From Prorocentrum cordatum (lineage: Eukaryota; Sar; Dinophyceae; Prorocentrales; Prorocentraceae): a stretch of DNA of 37,500 nucleotides. Shown piece by piece: positions 18,797-28,430 of this stretch. Below the pieces are notes generated by a model, which saw only the letters and a program-made list of their open reading frames with translations, was not told the origin of the DNA and made no database searches. Location: assembly GCA_963575745.1 (NCBI GenBank), contig CAUYUJ010021059.1, positions 777,584 through 815,083 on the forward strand, written 5' to 3'. How positions within the stretch are numbered: position 1 is the stretch's first letter; each line of letters begins with the position of its first letter. The translations under genes and the position numbers were made by a program.

Positions 18797-19570
18797 AACA
18801 GTTATCCTGGCGAAGGGCCCAACGATCTGCAAATGGGGGTACCGCAATATGAATACAGCTTTCGGTGGAGCTTCCTATTGGGCCACGACGCGTGTGACGG
18901 GTGCGCCGACATGGGGCGGGGCACTCATGCGAACCCTGCCACTGGGGCCTTCGGTGGAGTTCCCTATGGGGCCACGATGCGTGTGAGGGGTGTGCCGAAA
19001 TGAGGCGGGGCCGCCATGCGAACCCTGCCACGGGGGCCTTCGGTGGAGCTCCCTATGGGGCCACGAAGCGTGTGAGTGGTGTGCCGGCATGGGGCGGGGC
19101 CGCCATGCGAACCCTGCCATTGGGGCCTTCGGTGGAGCTCCCTATGGTGCCATGGAACGTGTGAGGGGTGTGTCGAAATGAGGCGGGGCCGCCATGCGAA
19201 CCCTGCCACTGGGGTCTTCGTTGGAGCTCCCTATGGGGCCACGAAACATTTGAGGGGTGCGCCGAAATGAGGCGGGGCCGCCATGCAAACCCTGCCACTG
19301 GGACTTCGGGTGGAACTCCGTATGGTGCCATGAAGCGTGTGAGAGGTGTGCCGAAATGGGGCGGGGGGGGCCTTGGGTGGAGCTCGCTTTGGGGCCACAA
19401 AACGTGTGAGGGGTGTGTCGAAATGGGGCGGGGCCGCCATGCGAACCCTGCCACTGGGACCTTCGGTGGAGCTTCCTATGGGGCCACGAAATTCTGCACT
19501 GGGCGCTCGGGAGGAGGGAGGAGGGGGAGGAGGAGAGGATAGTGGAAGGAGGAGGAGGAGGAGGAGGAGG
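18797..19570 (+). repeat. Composite element interrupted by the LINE: leader, 89-bp array, start of GGA tract
   Basis: The leader (GTTATCCTGGCGAAGGGC, GGGGTACCGCAATATGAAT) is almost identical to that at 16538. Markers TGTGASGGGT occur at 18893, 18982, 19071, 19160, 19249 and 19338, each 89 bp apart; a last shortened unit puts the next at 19405. The end of the array (TTCTGCACTGGGCGCTCGGG) and a (GGA)n tract follow, but at 19571 the sequence breaks into the 3' end of the retrotransposon. The rest of this element is found at 23761-23905. Confidence 0.9.
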
Positions 19571-19625
19571 CATTAGGGCATTAGGGCCTTAGACGAAAAT
19601 CTCGCGCATCCAGCGACCCAATTAC

Positions 19626-20999
19626 TTAATAATCGGGCTCTTCGGGCTCATCACTCCTGCCAGCCTGGAGCCGAGCCTCTTCTTCGAGACGCCTCTCAGC
19701 TCGGCAAAACACAACCGCCTCGTGGGGGTCGCTGAAGCCGTGCAGCTGCGCAACTCGATACATATCAAGGGCCTCGGGGAAAACCAACCCGTACTCAGGG
19801 GCAGGGTCGGAACACCGCTCCGAGGCCTCTTGAGGGACCGCCAGTCTCCCTTCCCACAACGCTCGGACCTCCTCAGAAGGCTCAGCACAGTCGCCGAGCA
19901 TCGGGGGAGGGGACACCGTTGAATTAGGGTGCAGGCCTCTGCGAAGCCTAGACCTTTGGGTCGCCCGACCAGGGTGCTTGGGCCCAAAACATGGCCCCGC
20001 AAGGCCCTTGCCAGGCCTGTGGCTGTGCTGCACACTCGCGCCGCACGAGATGCAGAACAAAACTGGGGCCCCTGAAACATCTCCGACTACAGGGGCCTGC
20101 ACGACATTGTGCCTCGAAAACTTCCAAGTCTGGCAACTCACCCGCTCCTTCCCCGAGATGTGGGGCACCAGGTCGGGAGGAGCAGCCGAGGAGCCAATGG
20201 AGGAGCCGAGAGCAGCGGAACCAGAGCCAATCGAGCCCTGACTGCTATCGGGATAGAGACGCGCGGGCACGGCCTCTAGGATCCGCTCCCGCGACCGCAG
20301 CTCCAGCTGCGCGTCATACTCGTTGGCGATATCAGGCGGGACAGCCTGACCTGACAGATCAAGCACCACCTCCGAGGTCCCCCCCACCCCCTCCGAGTCC
20401 GCGAAACCTCTATCATGGAGCCAGCTGTGCAATCTACCAAGCCACTCCGCGGCCTGACAGACTCTGCGCTCGCAGGCCTCGACAAACAGCTCCTGCTCTT
20501 CGTCTATGGCCCACAACTGGGCTCCCGCTTTGGCCCACTGATCGGCTAACCTGTTACCCTTGAGCACCCGCAAATCCTCGAGAGAGGTCGCCTCTCGAAG
20601 AGCTCTGTGAGACTTGACTTTCACTACTCGCGCTGCGCCGCCAACTTTGGACCACCACAGCCTCTACATGTGACGGCGACTGTTGTCGGGAGACAGGGCG
20701 GTGGACGAGGAGGTGGCGCAGGCAACCGAACCAGCACAACCACTGAAGACTTCAAGCGGCACCCCAGAGTCTCCATCACATGGGGGTTCACTAAATCTGG
20801 CCAGCATGTGAAACGCATAATCTTCACCGTCCCGCGCCCACTGGTCAGGCCCCCACCCCCGAGGCACCACCCCATACATGCAGGCAACCGCATTGCCTCC
20901 ATCATCTACTTGCACCGCTGACCAGTCTGCTCTCCTGCAGGCTCCGACCTTGGTGTGATACGCTGAGCCGTCTACAAAAATGGCCCTCCCCAGCGCCAT
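19626..20999 (-). pseudogene. RNase H and zinc-finger C-terminal region of the LINE, one in-frame TAG
   Basis: It continues the retrotransposon protein in a shifted frame. RNase H landmarks are AIFVDGSAYH (Asp codon at 20970-20972), EDYAFHMLA, and VVKVKSHRALRE with KGNRLADQWAKAGA near the end. A TAG at 20664-20666 interrupts the domain; reading resumes in the same frame with RLWWSKVGG. After it come ~280 residues with a Cys-rich patch, FCISCGA ... GLAGPC (about 20005-20065), resembling the C-terminal zinc-binding region of LINE-type proteins; this last assignment is inference. The stop TAA is at 19626-19628. The shift from the polymerase frame occurs within about 20975-21000, around GGGGAGGGCCATTTTTG. 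Confidence 0.82.
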
Positions 21000-23760
21000 C
21001 CTGGCATGGCCCCGACAAACCGAACCCAGTTATCCTCGGGCGCCTCAGCCTTCCCAAAGCAGCGCTCGGGGGAGGGAAACAAGCACCTGGAAAACATCTC
21101 AGCCTCGACGTCGCCAAGACGCGCCACTTTCCAAGCGGCCTGCCGAAGGCTAGACGGCAGGTCAGTCCTGCGGAGCTCGGCCGAGCTGGGACACTCGAAC
21201 CCTCGATGGAAGAGCGTGCCCCTGCAGCCACACAGAAGACGCTTATCAGACACCGATTTTTTATGCTTCGCCAGCCTCGCCTGAGGCCAGTGGGTCCCCG
21301 AGACCAGACTGCGAACAAGGTTTCGCTCGTGCCGAGAGAGTCCTTTCTCAGCCTTGCCGTGCAAAATCCTATCCAGGGGCCTCCAGTGAAGCTCAGAAAC
21401 CCAAGAGCCGATCCTTTGCAGCGCCTGGATGTCCGAAGCTACCGAGGCCATGCGCCTGGCAATCTCGACGGCCCGACCTGGCGAGAAGAACTTCAAATCC
21501 ACCTCCCCCTCGGGCCCAATCAGCTTGGTGGCAGAGGCCATGCCTCCTCCAACACGAGCGAGGGCGAGTTGGAGGGCCTGAGCAGGGTTAGTGCACCTGC
21601 CCCATGGAGCCTTCTGCCTGAGAATGGAACGACCCCCCTCCAACACCGCCTCCAATATCCCTTCAGACGGCAGAGAGGTCTCCAAGCAGACAGTCCAAGC
21701 CTTAACTGCTTCACCCGTGTGAATAAGCAGGGGGTCCCTCCAGGACCCGCGGTACATTGTTTTAATTCGGAGCCCTACGCTGGCCCCCATAGGAAGCCGA
21801 CCCTCAGACTTAAGGGCTGACACCCTCAGACCGCTGAGTTTCCCATCCGCGATTCCTGTCACCGCTGAACCCCATATGGCAGTAGCCGTCGGAGAGCACC
21901 GAAAGACCTTCTCAACCTTGGCGCCCGCAGCTCTCAGAGTGTGGACCCGGTCCGCAGACTTCTGAGCTTTGGCAAGACGCTTATTTTGCTCGACCACACT
22001 GCGCAGCACCCCAGACGAGCCGTCGCCTCCCAGGCAGCGGAGGCCTCGGGCGCGCTCGAGCTCGCCCTCCCAGGCCGCGCCGAGGATGCTCGCAAGCTCG
22101 GAGTCGCCCGACAGCCACCCAGTTTTGTCCCAGTTGACCTGCAGCTTCCGCTCCGAGAGGCCGTCCACGACAAACCGAAGAGCAGCAGGAAGTTGCTCGC
22201 CCACCAGGCGTGCAGTGCCAAGCGCTTGCAATAGTTGATCATCCACAAGAGGTTGGGCCCTCACTCATGGACAGCGCCGAGCTTGCTCCATCAGCAACGT
22301 GTGGACCATGAGCTTGGCGAGCCCCAGCGCGCAGCTGCATCCTGCCGCTATGGTGCCATTCGCGAACACCACGACCGAGAGGGCGTTCTGGTACTGCGCC
22401 CTGCGGCCAAGCCTGTATGCACAACAGAGCGCCCTCAGGAGAGCCAGCGGGAACTTCGTCGCCTTCGCCTCCCTGAGCAGTATGTCGTGCGACACGTGCT
22501 CGTAGTACTTGCTGAGGTCCAGCGCAGCCGTACCAGCCGCCATGCCGTCAACCTGAACACAGTACGCTGCCAGCAAATTGTGGACGTGCCCAGCTCGATC
22601 GCACGTCCTGCCTAGACCTCCCCAGTAGAAGTCGCCCTCCAGGAGCCTCTCCCACTCTGCTACCAACGGCTGTCGCAGTCGACTCCAGAGCCTCAGCCAC
22701 AGGCAGTTGAGCACGATCGGGCGCACTCCTCCCCCAGGCGGGGGCTTGGGCAGGAAGGAGATCAGCATGAGAACGAGCGGCATGTCGATCGGGTCCCTCT
22801 CCCACGCGTGGAGCACATCCAGGAACCTCGACTGGTAGCTCTGCGGCATCCACCGCAACTGCCTGGGATGGAACTTGTCCCAGCCCAAGCCCGCCCTGTC
22901 ACTGTAGGCGTCGACCACATCGCGCAGGTTCTGCAGCGTGAGCCTCGGCAGCTCCGCAGCGTCGAAGTCCGCGCCTCGCCAGGTGTAGGGGTGAGGCTCA
23001 TCTGCGCGCAGCTCGTGCTGCCACAGCGGGCCCCACTGCAGCATGAGCTTCTCCATCGCAGCATCGCCACCCAGCGGAAGGGCCTGCTCCTGCTCCTCGT
23101 CCAGCACCTCGAAGACTGATGGCTGGACTTGGTGACCAGCGCGAATGAAACCGAAGGCCGCACTGCCGCCCTTCTCCTGGGCAGCTGCACAGGCCCACGC
23201 CTTCCACTCGCTCTGGTTGGCCTGCGTGTCCCGCTGCCGCAGCTGCAGCAGGTGGCTGTCGAGCGCCTCCAGCAAGTAAGCAGCTGCGCCAGCGCTGCCA
23301 GACCGCAGCACCTTGACAACCTTGGCGACTGTCATCTGCGCCAGGGCCCCTTGCGACGGCCACCAGCCATCCTCAATGACGAAGCCCCCGATGACCTGCA
23401 GCTGCCTGTTGAGGCACGAGAACCTGTCCCAGCCCCGCTCCAGCATGTAGGCCTTCTGCTGCGCTGCTCGCCGAGCAGCTGCTGTGAGGGACGCCATCCG
23501 CCTGAACTCCAGGGAGGATCGTGCCTTGAACTGCCGACTCCACTCCTGCGCCAGCGGTACCCGCTTGAGCCTGAGCCCAGCTGCGCGCCCCCGTCGCCTC
23601 TCGTAGACGTCGTGCAGCTGGCAGAGATAGTCCTCCGCATGCATGAACCAGTGCTCGGCAGCGGCTTGAATATCCACAGGCTCCGTGCCTGCCTCCCAGT
23701 GCCATTCAGAATCATCGACTTCCCGAGATGCAGGCCGCACAGGAGGAGGAAGCTGAAGTG
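20972..23760 (-). pseudogene. Reverse transcriptase region of the LINE, one in-frame TGA
   Basis: A long minus-strand reading contains reverse transcriptase landmarks: LGWDKFHPRQLRWMP and ISFLPKPPPGGGVRPIVLN (finger motifs), AALDLSKYYEHVSHD with the motif-A aspartate at 22517-22519, AAGCSCALGLAK (motif B), LVDDQLL with both motif-C aspartates (22238-22246), and LQVNWDKTGWL. A single TGA at 22265-22267 separates motifs B and C; the frame on both sides is otherwise the same. N-terminal to the polymerase lie ~300 residues of linker (for example EHWFMHAEDYLCQLHDVYE). Upstream of 23760 the open frame continues as poly-Leu, but that is the host (TCC)n tract and not part of the protein. The reading ends at a TAG at 20972-20974 beyond a frameshift. 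Catalytic residues are intact, so inactivation looks recent. Confidence 0.88.
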
Positions 23761-23905
23761 GGGGGAGGAGGAGGAGGAGGAGGAGGAGGAGGAGGAGGAG
23801 GAGGAGGAGGAGGAGGAGGAGACGGAGGAGGAGGAGAAGGAGGAGAACGCGGGGTGCCGTCTCATCAAAACGAGGACCCAACACCACAGGAGTGTTGGGA
23901 AAATG
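23761..23905 (+). repeat. Displaced tail of the interrupted composite element: GGA tract plus hairpin
   Basis: (GGA)n from 23761 to about 23843 is followed by GAACGCGGGGTGCCGTCTC, ATCAAAACGAGGACC and a perfect 8-bp inverted repeat CCCAACAC-CACAGGA-GTGTTGGG (23877-23899). The same modules end the copy at 17390-17444. Here they have no 89-bp array beside them; the array lies 4.2 kb away, across the LINE. Confidence 0.85.
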
Positions 23906-24077
23906 GAAGAGAGAGAGAGAGAGAGAGGGAAAGAGGGAGACATGGGTTTTCTGGGGCTTCTCGTCGCCAAAGCTGGATCCGCCCCGAGAAGTTGGTCAGG
24001 ATGGACCCCTGGGAGAGGTCTGTGTGTGGACCCCTGGGACGGCCGCCGTTGCCTCAGTTGGCCTTCCTCCGAGCATC

Positions 24078-25034
24078 ATGACCAGCCCCGCGGCCTGGTC
24101 GGTGCTCCTGGCGAACACCGCGTTCAACTTCAACCGGTACTTCACGTACACGTGGATCACAACGTACTACACGGCGGCCTGGAGGATGCCCGTCTCCGAG
24201 GCGGCCGCGCGCATGTTGTGGCCCAATTTGGCTGACATCCTTTTCGCCGTCCTCGCCGGGCAGGCGGCCGACGCGGTGGCGAACTCGGGCAAGCTGTCGC
24301 GCGTGGCGACCCGACGCGCCTTCTCCACGGCTGGCTTCGTCGGCACCGGGTTGAGCCTCTACATGGCGGGGCGGGCCCGCGACCCGCTTCACGTCACCAT
24401 GCTGGTGACCCTCGCGTCCGGGATGCAGGCCTGCCACGCGGGCGGCTTCAAGGCCAGCTACACCGAGATCTCCCAGGAGGCTTCGGGCCTCATCATGGGC
24501 ATCGGGAACGCCTTCGCCTCCGCGGGCGCCACTTGCGTGCCCCTCGCGGGCACGGCCATCCTGGAGGCCCACGGCGGTGCTTCGCAGCACGAGGCGTGGC
24601 AGGCCCTCTTCAGCGTCGTGCTCACCATTGGCTGCCTCGGCGCGGTCGTGTACTCGCTGCTCCTCTCCACGGATTGGTGGTTCGCTGTGATGCCGGTGGC
24701 CCGCCTGAGGGACCGGCCAGGGACGCGGCGCCAGGCGCAGCTACGCGGCAGCGGGCAGCTCGACCCGCTGCCCAGGTGCACGCAGGTGGGCGAGCCCATG
24801 GGCGTGCTGCTCGCCAGGTCGCCGACGCCGATGCAGAGGAAGGCCTACCGGAGTCCTGCCATCACCGTCGCGTTCGCCACCTTCGTGGCAGTCGTGAACG
24901 TGCGCGGCGGCACTGGTCCATCTGGCCTTCACAGCGGGTGGGCCGCCCGTGCGGAGCGAGCTTCTGCACAAGGTCGCGAGAGCATCCTGGCTCGGCCGCG
25001 GCGGGCCCCTTTGCGCCGGGGCCCCGGCAGGTGA
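24078..25034 (+). CDS. SLC17-type MFS transporter, C-terminal half (TM7-TM12)
   Basis: The reading MTSPAAWSVLLANTAFNFNR onward has the features of the second half of the SLC17/anion-transporter branch of the major facilitator superfamily, which moves phosphate, organic anions or glutamate across membranes. Six hydrophobic segments can be seen: SVLLANTAFNF...TYTWITTYY, MLWPNLADILFAVLAGQAAD, FSTAGFVGTGLSLYMAG, VTMLVTLASGMQACHAGG, GLIMGIGNAFASAGATCVPL and AWQALFSVVLTIGCLGAVV. YTEISQEASGLIMGIGNAF corresponds to the family's conserved segment before TM11. The frame opens at the usual start of TM7, and the upstream CTTCCTCCGAG|CATCATG could be a 3' splice site, so I take this as an exon or fragment; the N-terminal half was not found. 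The last ~45 residues are Arg/Gly/Pro-rich and may be intron or a cytoplasmic tail. The substrate is unknown. The open frame extends upstream to 23892, but that part reads the repeat tail and is not included. Confidence 0.7.
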   Translation: MTSPAAWSVLLANTAFNFNRYFTYTWITTYYTAAWRMPVSEAAARMLWPNLADILFAVLAGQAADAVANSGKLSRVATRRAFSTAGFVGTGLSLYMAGRARDPLHVTMLVTLASGMQACHAGGFKASYTEISQEASGLIMGIGNAFASAGATCVPLAGTAILEAHGGASQHEAWQALFSVVLTIGCLGAVVYSLLLSTDWWFAVMPVARLRDRPGTRRQAQLRGSGQLDPLPRCTQVGEPMGVLLARSPTPMQRKAYRSPAITVAFATFVAVVNVRGGTGPSGLHSGWAARAERASAQGRESILARPRRAPLRRGPGR

Positions 25035-26320
25035 GAGCGTCGGCTCGGAAGGGTCAGGTCTCGACTCTGCGTATCTCGCCGTCCGTGCATGCAGGTTCGG
25101 TTTCTGCAGGCGTCGGGCATTTTTTTCTGGATGGCGAGCGGATGCCGCCACAGGTAGTTGACTTGTGCCGCCGCGACAGTTGCTGTAGCCTGCCTGCTCC
25201 GAATTAGAGCGACTGCGTTGGTCGAGTGGGCGCCCATCGTTCGCGGCGCGGCGAGCGGCCTGGGCTTTTCATGCCCTAGAGCGCACACTTGACTGTATCC
25301 ATCTTCCTCAGCTGCACGCAGCATCGGTCTGACAGGTGGATCCTTTACTACCGCAAATGACTTGCAGCGTTTAGTTTTGCTCGAGAATGCTGGACCACGA
25401 CTTCCCTGCCAAGGCAATTCGCCTTGATTGGCTTTCCCGTCTTTGTATCCTTCTGCCTTTCTCTACCTCGTTGATGGCATTTACCTTGTGCTCTTTACTT
25501 TGATCGTTCCTGCACGCATGGCGCTGATAAGCTTGACGCCGTCCGTATTTACAGTTCCGCACTGGCGGCTGCCCCAATAGATGGCAATCCACGCCCGCAC
25601 GACGAATCTATTGCTGCCATGCCGGGGAGCTGTGACTTGGAGGCCAGTAGTCTCGGCCGAGAACGTAGAGCCGTGGATTCAACGACTCCCGTTGTCTGCT
25701 CCTGCATTTTCAAATCCAGCAGCATGGCTCCCGGTGGCGAATTCACATCTTCTGTTGTACATTTTCGTGCACGAGCTCAGGAATCCGTCGTATATTTTGC
25801 CGCGGTGCCGATTTCAGACCGCTGGTCAGCTCAGATCTCTTCTCCACCTCACGACGCCCCCAGGTTTCCCCATTCTCATACGTTGCCCCACTCCTTTCTG
25901 ATGTGATTCCTTGGATCCGCCTGCTCGTTGGGCCAAGCTTTCTGCTACGATATGCAGCGCGTGCGATCCGCGTCTTGCGGGCACGCAATCTCTTGCAGCG
26001 ATCGACGTCGACGAAGATAGGTGTCGTTTTCCTTTAGGCTGTCATCCCGTCGCCGCGCATGTGATCATGACAGTAATTCATGCGCTTTGCGTTTATCGAG
26101 ATGTTGTGGATAATTCGGGCGGTGTTTCTGGCCGCTCTGTGTTTCTCGGGCTTTGGCCAGTGGATACTAGGACAGGGCCTCAAACCTCAACTGGCGCTGG
26201 CCGGCCTGAGTTTTCCTGCAGAGCGGGCCCCTGCCTTCTTGCAGCTCCCTCGACATTGCCCCACGCAATACTGACAGAGGTGCTGATGGCCCCGTGTGCT
26301 CCCCCATGTCTCCCCAGACC
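25035..26320. other. Intergenic or intronic DNA, no gene recognised
   Basis: Less repetitive and less GC-biased than the rest (for example 25400-25560 is T-rich mixed sequence). Several frames of 60-140 residues occur on both strands without recognisable motifs. It could hold downstream exons or untranslated sequence of the transporter, but nothing ties it to that gene. Confidence 0.4.
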
Positions 26321-26329
26321 TCCGACGAT

Positions 26330-27310
26330 GTGACCTTTCCCAAGCATCCTGCGGTGTTGGGTCCCGCGTTTCCTCCTGGGCCTCCCGGTCCTCCTCCCCC
26401 TCCTCCCTCCTGCCTCTGCCCTGGCACACCCATGCCACGCTTTTCAAGCCCCATGGGAGCTTCACAGAACGGCAACATGACAAGGGCCCCATGCAGTCGT
26501 GGGCTCATTTCGCTGGCCCCTGCCCCGCTTTTTAAGTTCCATTGGAGCTTTATAGAAGGCCAACATGAAAAAGTCCGTATGCAGTTGTGGGCTCATGTTG
26601 CTCGCCACGGCAACGCTTTCAATGTCCTATAGGAGCTCCACAGAAAGCCAACATGGAAAATGCCCCATGCAGTCGTGGGCTCATGTCGCAGGCCCCCTGC
26701 CATGCTATTCAAGCCCCAGATGAGCTGCACAGAAGGCCGACATGGCAAAGTCCGCATGCAGTTGTTGGCTCCTTTGGCTCGCCCCGGCAACGCTTTTCAT
26801 GCCCCATAGGAGCTCCACAGATGGCAGACATGAAAAAGGCCCCATGTAGTCGTGGGCTCATTTCGCTGGCCACTGCCATGCTTTTCAAGCGTCCCAAGAG
26901 CTCCACAGAAGGTCGATATAAAAAAGTCCACATGCAGTAGATTACCATCGTTTGCCCCTTCCATTCTTCTCATGCCTCAAAGGGGCTCCACAGAAGGCCG
27001 AACTGAAAAAAAACGTATTCAGTCGTGGGCTGCGTTCATAATGTCGCTCGCCTTGACCACGCTCATTGCGCTGGCCACTGGCGCAATATTAAGCCCCATG
27101 ACTTGGGAGCTCCACAGAATGCCAACATGGCAAAGTTCGGAAGCCCGACCACGCCCATTTCGATCGCCCCTACAGCGTGTTTCAGGTCCTGCTCTGTGTC
27201 CAACTCGGCACATCCCTCACGCGTGTCGTGGCCCCCAAAGGGAGCTTCCCCTCTTTCGGCCCACCTGCCTTGCGGTATTGGGTCTTTCGCCGGGCTAATT
27301 TCCATGCGTG
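26330..27310 (-). repeat. Composite element, inverted diverged copy with 88-bp units
   Basis: Read on the minus strand the order is the same as at 16538-17444. The leader is at about 27270-27305 (GGCGAAAGACCCAATACCGC). Next comes a unit matching GTGTGAGGGGTG and CTATGGGGCC (27212-27245). Then follow units whose markers lie on the plus strand at 26491, 26579, 26667, 26756, 26844 and 26932 (88-89 bp), a GGA tract (TCCTCCCCCTCCTCCCTCC on the plus strand, about 26390-26410), and the hairpin CCCAAGC ... GTGTTGGG (26339-26361). The unit core CCCCATAGGAGCTCCACAG aligns with the reverse complement of the 89-bp unit. It is clearly older than the 16.6- and 18.9-kb copies. Confidence 0.75.
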
Positions 27311-28430
27311 GCACCAGTGTTCCCGACCTCTTCCCTGGGAAGAGTTTTTCATCCCAGAACTATTTTTGATGGTCCCCGGACCCGATAACGGGCCCCAGTG
27401 GCTCCGAGGAAGTACCACCAGCGCGACTTCTCTCGTACCAAAGGTCTTTGCGGCAAATGGTCACTCGGCTTTCGGGACATCACTCGGGTCCCCGACGGGC
27501 GATTGGAACGATTGGGACGATTCGGGCACCCACAGGATGCTCTCGTCGATGCGCCGCTGCTGGGACGCACACCGAGGCAGGAACCGACCAAAACGTCCAA
27601 ACATGTGCAAGATGTCTGAGAATCGCAGAGCAGCCTCCAGACTGACAAGCAAATCATCGTCGGAGATCTGGCCCCATCAGGGGCAACGGTGGGGGGACAC
27701 GCTCAGGCGGGGACGCATCGACCCCCAATCGCTCACTGATCGCCGACAGGGGCCTGATAGTCCCAACCTGCTCACGGGCGGATTCGCCAGCAGGGGCAAG
27801 TCGACGATCTATGGGCGATGTATCGCCGATTCCAGGTCGATGTTTGCCCTCCCTTTGCCTGTTCCCTGATGGTTTCGGATCAGACTTCGGGACTCCAGCA
27901 GCCGTTCGGGACGATCCAGGAAACCCTGGAACGCTCTCGGCGAGGCGCAGCCGCTGGAAGGCATCCAGATGTTGGCAAGCCGCCGAGAAACAGCGAAAAC
28001 GGTCCGCAAACCTCCAACCTCGAACCTCGAAAGCGTCCGAGCCTCGCACTATCTTTGACCTTCACCCCCCTGTGTGCCAGCCCCCCCCCCCACATGGTTG
28101 CTCCGCACCCCAGCTGCTTGCCGCCCCTCGGCATTGCATTGCCCCCCCCCCCCATCGAGCCCGCCCGCGCGCGGCGGCGGAGCCGCCGTGCCCCGCCAAG
28201 CCACGCCTCCTCGGCGCGCTCTCTGCCGTGGGCCCGCAGGGGCTCGGGCGGCGCCCTCGCGAGCTCGGCGGCTTCCTGCAGTCGGCGGCTTCCTGGGGGA
28301 GCAAGAGGGATCCTGCCCACCCATCCTGGGGCGCCAAGCGGGGCCCTGCCACACTAACCCTGCGAGGGCAAGAGTGCGGGGCCATCCCACCCATCCTGGA
28401 GGGCAAGAGTCGGCGGCAAAATCCGAGGCC
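27311..28430. other. Unique GC-rich DNA, no gene recognised
   Basis: Frames up to 230 residues occur on both strands but overlap each other and lack recognisable domains. CCCACCCATCCTGG occurs at about 28316 and 28387 beside AAGAG words, suggesting a weak repeat at 28290-28420. C-runs lie at 28079-28091 and 28141-28152. Confidence 0.4.

Larger units (their letters stand above)
19571..23760 (-). mobile_element. Non-LTR (LINE-like) retrotransposon, 5'-truncated, inserted in a GGA microsatellite
   Basis: The minus strand encodes, in order, a linker, a reverse transcriptase, an RNase H domain and a Cys-rich zinc-finger-like domain, about 4.19 kb in all. Its 3' end is a 50-bp noncoding stretch ending in GCCCTAATGCCCTAATGCC next to the (TCC) side of the microsatellite. 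Its 5' end stops within another (TCC)n tract, with no endonuclease domain visible, as expected for 5' truncation during target-primed reverse transcription. There are no long terminal repeats. The host sequence on the two sides (18797-19570 and 23761-23905) joins into one composite repeat. Two stop codons and one frameshift show this copy is not autonomous. Family placement rests on domain order and motifs, not on a search. Confidence 0.85.

Noticed and set aside
19571-19592. Internal telomere remnant
   Set aside because: Only two to three imperfect 8-bp units at the LINE 3' end; better explained as the element's own tail, so kept only as a finding about that tail.
23761-23887. Poly-Leu N-terminus and Met start of the 540-residue reverse transcriptase frame
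   Set aside because: This part is the host (TCC)n microsatellite and tail, outside the retrotransposon; the natural N-terminus is missing.
23892-24077. Upstream extension of the transporter frame to a Met at 23892
   Set aside because: It reads the AGAGAG-rich sequence and repeat tail; protein-like sequence only begins at the TM7 segment.
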